Source of the DNA: Planococcus liqunii
GTDB lineage: Bacteria; Bacillota; Bacilli; Bacillales_A; Planococcaceae
Assembly (NCBI RefSeq): GCF_030413595.1
Contig: NZ_CP129238.1
Span: 2,418,001-2,482,000 of the forward strand
Direction of reading: 5' to 3'
Length of the DNA stretch: 64,000 nucleotides
A model generated the notes under the pieces. It made no database searches. It had not been told where the DNA came from and saw nothing but the letters and a program-made list of their open reading frames with translations. Shown piece after piece: positions 17,779-25,978 of the stretch. The position numbers and the translations under genes were made by a program. Within the stretch, counting starts at the first letter, position 1. Each line of letters starts with the position of its first letter.

Positions 17779-17804
17779 AAATCCCGCATCGTAAAATGCG
17801 GGAC
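17779..17804 (-). terminator. Terminator after ynbB
   Basis: CCCGCAT (17783-17789) pairs with ATGCGGG (17796-17802); an A run upstream gives TTTTTAA on the minus strand. It lies next to the glnRA operator. Confidence 0.85.
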
Positions 17805-17809
17805 TAAGC

Positions 17810-19042
17810 TTACAGCAATCCGCTGTTTTTTAAGGTCTCCACTGAATTTAAGACAGCAATTTTCACATGTTCATAAGTTAAGCCGCCTTGGATAAAAGCG
17901 GTATAAGGCGGACGGATCGGGCCATCTGCCGTCAGTTCGATGCTGGAGCCCTGGACAAACGTGCCTGCGGCCATGATGACATCATCTTCATAGCCCGGCA
18001 TATAGGCCGGTTCCGGTTTGAACTGCGCATTGACCGGCGAACTTGCCTGGATGGTCTGGCAAAAAGCAATCATTTGCTCAGCGGTCTTGAACGATACAGA
18101 CTGGATCAAATCCGTCCGTTTAGCCGAGTAATGAGGCGTGGTGTGCATACCGATCGATTCAAGCAAGGCGGAAGTGAAAATAGCGCCTTTCAACGCTTGT
18201 GATACGATATGCGGAGCCATGAAAAAGCCCTGATACATATCAGGAAGCGCATTTAAAGAAGCCCCAGCCTCTCCTCCTATACCCGGAGAAGTCATGCGGT
18301 AACCGCATTTTTCGACTAAATCTTTTTTTCCGGCAATATAGCCGCCGATTTTTGCCATGCCACCGCCTGGATTTTTGATTAACGAGCCCGCAATCAAATC
18401 TGCTCCCGCTTCAATCGGTTCGCGCTCTTCGACAAACTCACCGTAGCAATTGTCGACAAAAATGATGGCATCGGATTTCAGCACACGGATTCTTGTCACC
18501 ATGTCTTCGATTTCATCTACCGTAAATGAAGGCCGTGTATCGTAGCCGCGCGATCGCTGGATCGCAATGACTTTCGTTTTCTCGTGGATCACCGATTCCG
18601 CAGCTGCCCAGTCAATTTCATTGGATTCAGTCAGCGGGACATGCTGGTAGCTGATGCCGAAGTCTTTCAGCGATCCCGTATCTTGTTCGCCTCCGGAGAC
18701 AATGGAATCGAGCGTATCGTAAGGCTTGCCGGTAATGTACAACAATTCGTCCCCCGGGCGCAAAACGCCGAACAAGGAAATCGTGATGGCGTGCGTACCG
18801 GAAATGATTTGTGGGCGCACCAGTGCCGCTTCCGCACGAAAAACATCGGCATACACCCGTTCCAACGTATCGCGGCCTTCGTCGTCATAGCCATAGCCGG
18901 TCGACGGATTGAAATGATGGTCACTGACTTTCTGGCGGTGGAAGGCATCCAGCACCTTCTTTTGATTCAAAAAGGCAATATCGTCTGCTTTTCTTAGCTC
19001 TTTTTGTATGGTTTCTTCTATATCCCTGATCATCGTTTGCAT
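17810..19042 (-). CDS. ynbB: YnbB, PLP-dependent aluminium-resistance/methionine gamma-lyase family protein
   Basis: A 410-aa member of the Cys/Met-metabolism PLP enzyme fold (fold type I). The glycine-rich phosphate contacts lie near ISGTHAITISLFGVLRPGDE. The PLP aspartate region is IIFVDNCYGEFVEE, and the Schiff-base lysine is in AGSLIKNPGGGMAKIGGY. The family carries the name aluminium resistance or methionine gamma-lyase, but the reaction of YnbB itself is not established. In B. subtilis ynbB stands beside glnR, preceded by hflX and spoVK. Here those two genes are absent and a YvgT-like gene diverges instead. ATGGAG precedes the ATG. Confidence 0.9.
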   Translation of the reverse strand: MQTMIRDIEETIQKELRKADDIAFLNQKKVLDAFHRQKVSDHHFNPSTGYGYDDEGRDTLERVYADVFRAEAALVRPQIISGTHAITISLFGVLRPGDELLYITGKPYDTLDSIVSGGEQDTGSLKDFGISYQHVPLTESNEIDWAAAESVIHEKTKVIAIQRSRGYDTRPSFTVDEIEDMVTRIRVLKSDAIIFVDNCYGEFVEEREPIEAGADLIAGSLIKNPGGGMAKIGGYIAGKKDLVEKCGYRMTSPGIGGEAGASLNALPDMYQGFFMAPHIVSQALKGAIFTSALLESIGMHTTPHYSAKRTDLIQSVSFKTAEQMIAFCQTIQASSPVNAQFKPEPAYMPGYEDDVIMAAGTFVQGSSIELTADGPIRPPYTAFIQGGLTYEHVKIAVLNSVETLKNSGLL

Positions 19043-19089
19043 CTAATTCTCCATTCTTGTGTACTTACTTATCTATTATGCAAGGAAAC

Positions 19090-19117
19090 TTGAAAATGCG
19101 TCAAATTCTGCTACAAT
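19090..19117 (+). promoter_or_regulatory. Candidate promoter for the TRIC-family gene
   Basis: TTGAAA (19090-19095), 16 bases, TACAAT (19112-19117), about 33 bases before the start codon. Confidence 0.55.
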
Positions 19118-19150
19118 TCATAGAGTTGAAGAGATTGGGAGGATGCCAAA

Positions 19151-19756
19151 ATGGCGTGGGAAGTATTAAGTGCTATCGGGACGATCGCTTTTGCGGTGTC
19201 CGGCGCTATTATCGCAATGGAAGAAGAATATGATATTTTCGGAGTGTACTTGTTGGGCGTGGTGACGGCATTCGGTGGAGGGGCGATCCGGAATTTGCTG
19301 ATCGGGGTTCCGGTGTCGGCGCTCTGGGAACAGGAAATGATGTTCCAGCTGGCGCTCGCATCCATTACACTGGCTTTTTTGTTTCCAAACCGGCTGCTCG
19401 GCCCGTGGAATCGCTGGGGGAATTTTTTCGATGCCATCGGCTTGTCTGCTTTTGCCATCCAAGGCGCCTTGTATGCCGTGGATTTGAACATGCCGGTGTA
19501 TGCCGTCGTTGTGGCAGCCGTCTTGACCGGCTCCGGCGGAGGCATGGTACGGGATCTGCTTGCCGGCCGGAAACCGCTGGTGCTAAGGGCGGAAATTTAT
19601 GCCGTCTGGGCAGCCATTGCCGGCATATTAATCAGTTTCGATATGATCCAGACCGATCTCATATTGTATGGACTGTTCATCTGCATTACAACTTTGCGCG
19701 TTCTGTCTTATCTTTATAAATGGAGGCTGCCGACACGCAAAATCCACTCCGTATGA
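19151..19756 (+). CDS. Trimeric intracellular cation channel family protein (YvgT/UPF0126)
   Basis: A 201-aa polytopic membrane protein with two internal repeats of three helices. Each repeat ends in a glycine-rich signature: AFGGGAIRNLLIG (about residues 40-52) and TGSGGGMVRDLLAG (about 126-139). The repeats place the glycine kinks of a TRIC-type potassium/cation channel. A seventh helix ends the protein (LILYGLFICITTLRVLSYLY). The length matches YvgT. GGGAGGATG precedes the ATG. Bacterial members form trimers in the cell membrane; the physiological ion here is not known. Confidence 0.9.
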   Translation: MAWEVLSAIGTIAFAVSGAIIAMEEEYDIFGVYLLGVVTAFGGGAIRNLLIGVPVSALWEQEMMFQLALASITLAFLFPNRLLGPWNRWGNFFDAIGLSAFAIQGALYAVDLNMPVYAVVVAAVLTGSGGGMVRDLLAGRKPLVLRAEIYAVWAAIAGILISFDMIQTDLILYGLFICITTLRVLSYLYKWRLPTRKIHSV

Positions 19757-19762
19757 ATAAAC

Positions 19763-19800
19763 AAAAGAACGGCTCAGCGTAAAAGCTGGGCCGTTCTTTT
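19763..19800. terminator. Bidirectional terminator
   Basis: AAAAGAACGGC pairs with GCCGTTCTTTT with an inner AGC/GCT, between the convergent TRIC-family and rhodanese genes. Confidence 0.9.
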
Positions 19801-19802
19801 AT

Positions 19803-20102
19803 TTATGCGATGGTTTCACCGCTCCAGTTCATCATGCCGCCTTCAACATTGACTGTTTCTACGCCGTTCGTCTCCAAAAAGTCGCACGCCATCGCACTGC
19901 GGCCGCCCGCTTTGCAAATGATATGAACGGGTGCAGATGCATCCAGTTCCTCTATGCGTTCCGGCAATTCACCAAGCGGAATGTGTTTGGCACCCGGCAC
20001 CATGCCGTACGCCACTTCTTCGTATTCACGGACATCTATCAACTGGATTTCCTGTCCGGCTTCTACAATTTCAAGCAAATCATCGGTTGTAATGGATTTC
20101 AT
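19803..20102 (-). CDS. Single-domain rhodanese (sulfurtransferase)
   Basis: A 99-aa protein made of one rhodanese domain. The start VREYEEVAYGMVPGAKHIPL is the usual VRxxxEYxxGHIPGAxNIP region. The persulfide-bearing cysteine is in HIICKAGGRSAMA (about residue 63), whose CKAGGRS loop matches the six-residue active-site loop of sulfurtransferases. It can carry sulfur as a persulfide; the donor and acceptor are not known. GGAGGC precedes the ATG. It lies downstream of hfq on the same strand, separated by a terminator. Confidence 0.92.
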   Translation of the reverse strand: MKSITTDDLLEIVEAGQEIQLIDVREYEEVAYGMVPGAKHIPLGELPERIEELDASAPVHIICKAGGRSAMACDFLETNGVETVNVEGGMMNWSGETIA

Positions 20103-20224
20103 CTGTTATTGCCTCCTGCTTTAAATGGATTTCCTCTGAAAATGGTAACCGCCACAAGCGGCACTGTCAAATAAAGCGCTGCTTTCGTCTATGGCTGTTC
20201 ACTCATTATTGATTCTAGAACAAT

Positions 20225-20259
20225 AGAAAACCAGCCGGAAGTTTTTCAGGCTGGTTTTT
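20225..20259 (-). terminator. Terminator after hfq
   Basis: AAAACCAGCC (20227-20236) pairs with GGCTGGTTTT (20249-20258); TTTTCTATTG follows on the minus strand. Confidence 0.88.
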
Positions 20260-20262
20260 CAA

Positions 20263-20487
20263 TTATTCCTGGTGCTCAATCGGCACCGATTTTGCAGGCG
20301 AGAAAGTGGAGATTGCATGTTTGTAGATCAATTGCTGCTTGCCGTCTGTTTCAACCAGCACCGTAAAATTATCATAGGATTTAATGGTCCCTTTCAATTG
20401 AAAACCATTCAATAAAAAGACTGTAACAAAAATATTATTTTTACGCAGCTGATTCAAATAAACGTCTTGAATGTTTACTGGCTTCAT
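20263..20487 (-). CDS. hfq: RNA chaperone Hfq
   Basis: A 74-aa Sm-like protein forming a hexameric ring that binds small RNAs. The Sm1 part is [27 protein letters not shown] and Sm2 is the diagnostic YKHAIS. The start at 20487 (MKPVNIQD) has GAGGGGGAT just upstream and matches B. subtilis Hfq; the ORF extends five codons further without reason. It follows miaA with a gap of 11 bases, the classical miaA-hfq pair. Confidence 0.97.
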   Translation of the reverse strand: MKPVNIQDVYLNQLRKNNIFVTVFLLNGFQLKGTIKSYDNFTVLVETDGKQQLIYKHAISTFSPAKSVPIEHQE

Positions 20488-20498
20488 GAATATCCCCC

Positions 20499-21455
20499 TC
20501 ATAACCTCTTATCTGGATTTTGTTGTTCTATAATTCCAATTCGACGCTGGCGGTCTTTTTCCTGCATAAAGGCTTCTATTTTCTGAATGTTTTTTCCCGG
20601 ATTTTCCAATGCGTCGATCCAGAAAATCGGCAGCTTGTTCCGGAAATACGTAAATTGGCGTTTGGCGTATTTCCGTGAGTTTTGCTTCAGCAAATCCACA
20701 GCCTGCTCCCAATCCACTTTGCCATCCAAATAGTCGTAGATTTCTTTATAGCCAATTGCACGGATTGACTGCACCTCGCGGATTCCCCGTTCACGCAGCA
20801 GTTGGACTTCTTGCAGCAATCCCTTATCAATCATGATATCCACCCGTTGATTGATCCGGTCATACAAAATATCCCGCGGCATATTAAGGCCGATGATTAC
20901 TTCGTTGTACATCGGCGACAGCGCCAAATTGCGTTCGCTTGTTCCATGGCCGCTTTTGATGATTTCAATGGCCCTGAGAACCCGCCGTGTGTTGTTCGGA
21001 TGGATGTCCGCTTTGGGGTCCAGCTCCAGCAACTGTGCATGCATGTGAAGAGGGCCATGTTCGGCCAGTTCCGCCCGCAAAGCAGCACGCAAGCCCTCAT
21101 CCGCCTGTTCTTCCGCAAAGCGGTAGTCAAACAGCACCGCTTGTACATACATACCGGATCCGCCGACAATGATCGGCAGTTTCCCGCGTGATTGAATCTC
21201 TTCGATTTTTTCACGCACCAACTTCTGGTATTCTGCAACCGAAAACGATTCGTCCGGATCCTTGATGTCCAAAAGATGGTGCGGGATTCCACGCATTTCA
21301 TCGGGTTCGATTTTTGCTGTGCCAATCGACATTTCCCGGTACACCTGCATGGAATCGCCATTAATAATTTCACCGCCAAGCCGTTCCGCGAGTTCCAGGC
21401 TAAGTGCTGTCTTGCCTGAAGCGGTCGGGCCGACAATGGCTAATACGTCAATCAT
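20499..21455 (-). CDS. miaA: tRNA dimethylallyltransferase
   Basis: A 318-aa enzyme adding a dimethylallyl group to N6 of A37 in tRNAs reading UNN codons. The P-loop is GPTASGKT (residues 9-16), then [17 protein letters not shown], which places the substrate Asp/Gln, and [11 protein letters not shown]. The product feeds MiaB, encoded about 8 kb away on the same strand (29298-30842). It overlaps the upstream hydrolase gene by 8 bases (ATGATTGA), so translation is coupled. hfq follows. Confidence 0.97.
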   Translation of the reverse strand: MIDVLAIVGPTASGKTALSLELAERLGGEIINGDSMQVYREMSIGTAKIEPDEMRGIPHHLLDIKDPDESFSVAEYQKLVREKIEEIQSRGKLPIIVGGSGMYVQAVLFDYRFAEEQADEGLRAALRAELAEHGPLHMHAQLLELDPKADIHPNNTRRVLRAIEIIKSGHGTSERNLALSPMYNEVIIGLNMPRDILYDRINQRVDIMIDKGLLQEVQLLRERGIREVQSIRAIGYKEIYDYLDGKVDWEQAVDLLKQNSRKYAKRQFTYFRNKLPIFWIDALENPGKNIQKIEAFMQEKDRQRRIGIIEQQNPDKRL

Positions 21456-22368
21456 TTGCCAACATCCATTCTAAAATTGTTTCGAAATGCTTTTCTTTAT
21501 CGGTTTCGTGCAGCAGTTCATGCCGTGCATCTTCCGCGAGATAAACGGCAACGTCCGACAAACCCGCTTCCACGTATTGTTTGGCAGCTTTAAAAATGCC
21601 TTCGCCGTTTCCGCCAACCGGATCATTCGAGCCGCTGATCAACAGCATCGGCAAGTCTTGGCGGATTTTTCCTACTTCCGCATTTTTATGGATCAATGCG
21701 AGGCCGGTAAACAAATCCACGTAAAATTGATTGGTCGATGGAAACCCGCACATCGGATCCGCCTCGTACTTCGCCACTTCGTTTCGGTCACGGCTGAGCC
21801 ATGCAAAGGACGATTCCTCATCTTTAAACGGTTTCATAAAGCTGCCGAATGTCATTTTCCCGAGCAGTGCGCTCGGCTGGTCCTTGCCTTTGGCTTTCGC
21901 TGCCATAAGAGCGGCAACGAGCCCTGCTTTTCCTGCAGCGCCTGGATCGCCGCCGCTTCCGGATAAAACGACGCTGCTAATGTCTTGGCTGTGCAGCTGG
22001 ATATAGCGCCTCGTTACAAAAGAGCCCATGCTATGGCCAAAGAGGATCAACGGCAAAGGGCCAATCTGATTTTGCACGACAGCGATCACTTCTTCGACAT
22101 CCTTAACCACCCGGTCAAAACCTTTTTGTTCCCCGAAATAGCCTTGCACGCCGTTGCGCTCAGCGGTTCTGCCGTGCCCGCGCTGGTCGTGCCCGGAAAC
22201 AGCGAATCCATGCGATGCCAGGAACTGTGCGAACTCTTCATAGCGTGCAATATGTTCTGCCATGCCGTGAACAATATGGACATGCCCAACTGGCGCTTCC
22301 GGTTCGTAGAGTTCATAGTAAATTTCGTGGCCATCGGATGCTTCTAAAAAAGCCTTCGTGATTTTCAA
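21448..22368 (-). CDS. Alpha/beta hydrolase, lysophospholipase/monoacylglycerol-lipase type
   Basis: A 306-aa cytosolic serine hydrolase of the Hydrolase_4 family. The oxyanion strand is [10 protein letters not shown], followed by [10 protein letters not shown]. The nucleophile elbow is [10 protein letters not shown] (Ser in GHSMG, about residue 111). The acid lies in [10 protein letters not shown] and the histidine in DARHELLHE (about 275). Monoacylglycerol lipases and PldB have this layout; the exact lipid is inference. It starts at TTG (22368) with AAGGGGTG upstream, overlaps the glpD stop by TTGA, and overlaps miaA by 8 bases. Coupling with glpD suggests release of glycerol or glycerophosphate from lipids. 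Confidence 0.88.
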   Translation of the reverse strand: MKITKAFLEASDGHEIYYELYEPEAPVGHVHIVHGMAEHIARYEEFAQFLASHGFAVSGHDQRGHGRTAERNGVQGYFGEQKGFDRVVKDVEEVIAVVQNQIGPLPLILFGHSMGSFVTRRYIQLHSQDISSVVLSGSGGDPGAAGKAGLVAALMAAKAKGKDQPSALLGKMTFGSFMKPFKDEESSFAWLSRDRNEVAKYEADPMCGFPSTNQFYVDLFTGLALIHKNAEVGKIRQDLPMLLISGSNDPVGGNGEGIFKAAKQYVEAGLSDVAVYLAEDARHELLHETDKEKHFETILEWMLAND

Positions 22369-24026
22369 GACTGCACCCCTTCTCTGAACCGGGTCGCGTT
22401 GTCGATTTCCCGCTGCAGTTCTTCCCGGTACGCTTGCTGCTGCTGCGGCGTATACCCCAATATACGGCTCATATAATGGTGTACGCCTTCTTTGTACTTC
22501 AAGACGTCTTCCATATGGAAGTACAAATCCCCCGTTCTTCTGACAAAGAAATCGGCAGGCGTGAGCGCCATCTCTTCTTCAACCGCATACTCGACAACAG
22601 CAGCCAAAGTTTTTGGAATGCTTTCTGGAATTGCATCCGGGAGCTTGTTGTAATGCTTGAACACTTTTTTTGCGTTTGTGCCGAAAAACTGGGCAAACAT
22701 CTGCCCTTCTTCAGGCGACAACCCAAACTCCTCGGCTTCCAAAGCGGTTTGATGGATAAAACGCGGATATTCCTTCGCCCCGCCAAAATCCCCTCCAGAT
22801 AAAGGGAGGTTTTTAGTTGAACTTTTTCCAAACTTCTTGCCGGTCTGCTGTTTCAGTCGCTTCGCTACCAAATCGGTGATCGTTTGAGCCATTTTCCGAT
22901 AGCCGGTCAGCTTGCCGCCCGCTATTGAAATCAAGCCTCTATCCGACTCCCAGATTTCATCTTTCCTTGAGATTTCAGAAGGGTCTTTCCCTTCTTCATA
23001 AATCAACGGCCGGAGCCCTGCCCATGTCGATTCAACATCTTCGGCAGTTAACTTGGCTGTCGGAAACATCGAAGCTACTGCATTGATCAAATACTCTACG
23101 TCTTTTTGAGTCGCTGCCGGCTCGGCCGGGTCTTCCTCATAGAAGGTGTCGGTCGTTCCGATATACGCTTTGTTGTCCCGCGGAATCGCAAAAATCATCC
23201 GCTTATCCGGGGCATCGAAATAGACCGCCTGGCGAAGCGGCAGTTTGCTGCGGTCTACGACGATATGGACGCCTTTTGTCAAACGGAGCTGTTTGTTTCC
23301 ACCGGCCGTATCAAGTTCTCTTACTCCATCGACCCAGGGACCTGTGGCATTGACCACTTTTTGTGCATTGATCGCAAGCGTTTTGCCACTAACCGTGTCC
23401 GTCGCTTGGACGCCAGACACTTTTCCGCCTTTGTAAAGAAAGCCATCCGCTTTCATGTAATTGATGCAAACCGCTCCGAGTTCGGCCGCTTTCTTCAAAA
23501 CTTCCAGCGTCAACCGCGCATCGTCGGTCCGGTATTCCACGTACGTGCCGCCGCCCAGCAAGCCTTCGCTTTTGACCAGCGGTTCACGCTTCAGCACTTC
23601 ATCCGGCGACAACATCACACGCCGTTCCCCTTTTTTGACGCCTGCCAAAAAATCATAAAAGCGCAAACCAAAAGAAGTCATCAACGGGCCAAATGTGCCG
23701 CCCTTGTGGAACGGCAGGAGCATTTGCTGAGGTTCAGTCACATGGACCGCATTTTCATAAACGATTTCGCGTTCTTTGCCGACTTCTGCCACCATCTTGA
23801 CTTCGTACTGCTTCAAATACCGCAAGCCGCCGTGAACAAGCTTTGTTGAGCGGCTGGACGTACCGGCTGCAAAATCCTGCATTTCGACCAACGCCACTTT
23901 CATGCCGCGCGATATGGCATCTAATGCGATTCCGGCACCTGTAATACCGCCTCCGATTACGAGCAAATCAAATTCGCGAAGGGCCAATAAATTCATTTGC
24001 ATACTCCGCTGTTTGGCTGAAAACAT
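22365..24026 (-). CDS. glpD: Aerobic glycerol-3-phosphate dehydrogenase
   Basis: A 553-aa FAD enzyme at the inner face of the membrane that oxidises glycerol-3-phosphate to dihydroxyacetone phosphate and feeds electrons to menaquinone. The FAD-binding N-terminus is LLVIGGGITGAGIALDA (about residues 21-37), with GTSSRSTKLVHGGLRYL next. Substrate-contact segments include GTTDTFYE and GGKLTGYRKMA; the C-terminal helical domain is normal. GGGGGAAG precedes the ATG. B. subtilis glpD belongs with glpFK, but here it is next to mutL and a lipase-like gene. No glpP antiterminator target is evident in the short spacer. Confidence 0.96.
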   Translation of the reverse strand: MFSAKQRSMQMNLLALREFDLLVIGGGITGAGIALDAISRGMKVALVEMQDFAAGTSSRSTKLVHGGLRYLKQYEVKMVAEVGKEREIVYENAVHVTEPQQMLLPFHKGGTFGPLMTSFGLRFYDFLAGVKKGERRVMLSPDEVLKREPLVKSEGLLGGGTYVEYRTDDARLTLEVLKKAAELGAVCINYMKADGFLYKGGKVSGVQATDTVSGKTLAINAQKVVNATGPWVDGVRELDTAGGNKQLRLTKGVHIVVDRSKLPLRQAVYFDAPDKRMIFAIPRDNKAYIGTTDTFYEEDPAEPAATQKDVEYLINAVASMFPTAKLTAEDVESTWAGLRPLIYEEGKDPSEISRKDEIWESDRGLISIAGGKLTGYRKMAQTITDLVAKRLKQQTGKKFGKSSTKNLPLSGGDFGGAKEYPRFIHQTALEAEEFGLSPEEGQMFAQFFGTNAKKVFKHYNKLPDAIPESIPKTLAAVVEYAVEEEMALTPADFFVRRTGDLYFHMEDVLKYKEGVHHYMSRILGYTPQQQQAYREELQREIDNATRFREGVQS

Positions 24027-24055
24027 TCCGCTTCCCCCTTTGCAGTTGAAAAGAA

Positions 24056-24071
24056 CCGCTTTTTCAAGCGG
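24056..24071 (-). terminator. Weak terminator between mutL and glpD
   Basis: CCGCTT (24056-24061) pairs with AAGCGG (24066-24071); TTCTTTTC follows on the minus strand. It is short, so it may only reduce read-through from mutL into glpD. Confidence 0.55.
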
Positions 24072-24105
24072 CCGGGCTGGTATCCCTTATGATAACTCTC
24101 CCCTG

Positions 24106-25974
24106 TTACATAACCCGTTTAAACATTTTCTCTACATCGTAAGTTTTGAAATGGATGATTACCGGTCGGCCATGCGGACAAGTGAACGGTTGTTCCGCCA
24201 ATTTCAAATCGGCCAATAAGCGTTCCATTTCATGTTTTTGCAAATAATGGTTGGCTTTGATGGAGCGCTTGCAGCTCATCATGATGGCGGCATCTTCCCG
24301 CAGTTTTTTCACATCGACTTTGCGTTCGTTCAGCACTTGCTCAATCAAATCCTCGATGACTTCCTGTTCGAAACCGTTCGGGAACCAGGTCGGATATTCG
24401 CGGACGATAAAGGACGTATCGCCGAACTCCTCCAAAAAGACGCCGCTTTCTGCCAATACATCCAGTGCTTCCTTCAAGCGCAGGGCCTCGTCGCGGCTGT
24501 AGTGGAACGTCAACGGCAGCAAAAGCGCCTGGCGTTCACTGGTATCGACTTCCCCGACCTTTTCGCGGAAAAACTCGTATTTGATGCGTTCCTGCGCCGC
24601 ATGCTGATCGATCAAGTAAAAACCGTCGGTGCTTTGCGCCACGATATACGTGCCGTGAATTTGCCCCACCACTTCCAGTTCCGGAAATTGGGGGCTTTCT
24701 TCTTCAAAAGGATTTTCAAAACGGTGTTCCGGTGTTTCAGGGATTTGTTCAGGTTCCGCTTCAGGAATTGGCGGCTCGGCAATTGCCGTCGGTTCAGCTT
24801 CATTTGCACCGGGTACTTCGATTGCTTCCAGCTCCGGCATCGGATTGAACGTCCGAGCAGGAACAGGCGGAGCATATGAACGGGAAGAATGGATGTCAGG
24901 CTCCTTCACCGTATGCGTTGTTTTCCATAAATCGAGCTGTCTGCTCGGTGTTTGCTTCGGCGCTTTCGGCTGTTCAATGATCGGCGCCCGCACCGCTCCG
25001 CTGATTGTCCAGCGGATGGTTTCGTGGATCAGGTCCATCAATTCTTTTTCCTTGCTCAGGCGAATCTGCTGTTTCGCAGGATGGACGTTGACATCCGTCA
25101 AATACGGATCGCCTTCAATGTTTAAAATCGTGATCGGCTGGCGTTCGAGCGGCAGGAACGTGTGATACGCCTTATGGACCGTATTGGCGATGGCGTAATG
25201 CTTGACCCAGCGCCCATTGACGAACAGCGAAATGTAATTTTTATTGGCGCGGGTCACTTCGGGAAGGGACGTATAGCCCGAGATTTTGTAGTCATGGGAT
25301 TCTGCTTCAAACGGGATCATTTTCTTAGCAATCGACACGCCGTAAATGTCCGAAATGACCCGTTGGATTTCGCCGCTGCCGGATGTCTGCAAAATGGTTC
25401 TGCCGTCATGGACCAATTTGAATGAAATTGCCGGATAGCTGAGCGCCAGCCGGTTCATCAAATCAATCGAATGGCCAAGTTCCGTCTGCAGCGTCTTCAA
25501 GTATTTTAAACGCGCTGGTGTGTTAAAGAACAATTGGTCAATTTTAATATCAGTGCCTTTCCGGAGCGAACCTGCCCGGTGCTCGATCAAGCGCCCGCCT
25601 TCCATTTGGACAAATGTCCCGTTTTCCCCGTTGGAGGTGTGGAGCGTCACTTTTGATACCGACGCAATACTCGCCAAAGCCTCACCGCGGAACCCGAGCG
25701 TCCGGATCCGGAAGAGGTCATGTTCATTGGCGATTTTGCTGGTGGCGTGGCGCGAAAAGGACAATAATGCATCTTCCGAGTCCATGCCGGCTCCGTTATC
25801 AATGATTTGGATAGAGGTGAGTCCGGCTTCAACCAGCAGCACTTCAATCGCTGTTGAGCCCGCATCAATGGCGTTTTCCACTAATTCTTTGACGACCGAG
25901 GTCGGCCGTTCAACCACTTCACCGGCAGCTATTTTATTGGATAACGGTTCATCCATCAATCGAATGACTCCCAT
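24106..25974 (-). CDS. mutL: DNA mismatch repair protein MutL
   Basis: A 622-aa matchmaker and nicking enzyme of mismatch repair. The GHKL ATPase has ELVENAIDAG, DNGAGM, RHATSKI and TLGFRGEALASI (about residues 30-105). A Pro/Glu-rich linker spans about 385-440. The C-terminal endonuclease has the metal motif DQHAAQERIKYE (DQHA-x2-E-x4-E) and CPHGRP near the end, so it is the nicking type found in organisms without MutH. It starts 4 bases after the mutS stop and is certainly cotranscribed with it. Confidence 0.97.
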   Translation of the reverse strand: MGVIRLMDEPLSNKIAAGEVVERPTSVVKELVENAIDAGSTAIEVLLVEAGLTSIQIIDNGAGMDSEDALLSFSRHATSKIANEHDLFRIRTLGFRGEALASIASVSKVTLHTSNGENGTFVQMEGGRLIEHRAGSLRKGTDIKIDQLFFNTPARLKYLKTLQTELGHSIDLMNRLALSYPAISFKLVHDGRTILQTSGSGEIQRVISDIYGVSIAKKMIPFEAESHDYKISGYTSLPEVTRANKNYISLFVNGRWVKHYAIANTVHKAYHTFLPLERQPITILNIEGDPYLTDVNVHPAKQQIRLSKEKELMDLIHETIRWTISGAVRAPIIEQPKAPKQTPSRQLDLWKTTHTVKEPDIHSSRSYAPPVPARTFNPMPELEAIEVPGANEAEPTAIAEPPIPEAEPEQIPETPEHRFENPFEEESPQFPELEVVGQIHGTYIVAQSTDGFYLIDQHAAQERIKYEFFREKVGEVDTSERQALLLPLTFHYSRDEALRLKEALDVLAESGVFLEEFGDTSFIVREYPTWFPNGFEQEVIEDLIEQVLNERKVDVKKLREDAAIMMSCKRSIKANHYLQKHEMERLLADLKLAEQPFTCPHGRPVIIHFKTYDVEKMFKRVM

Positions 25975-25978
25975 ATTC

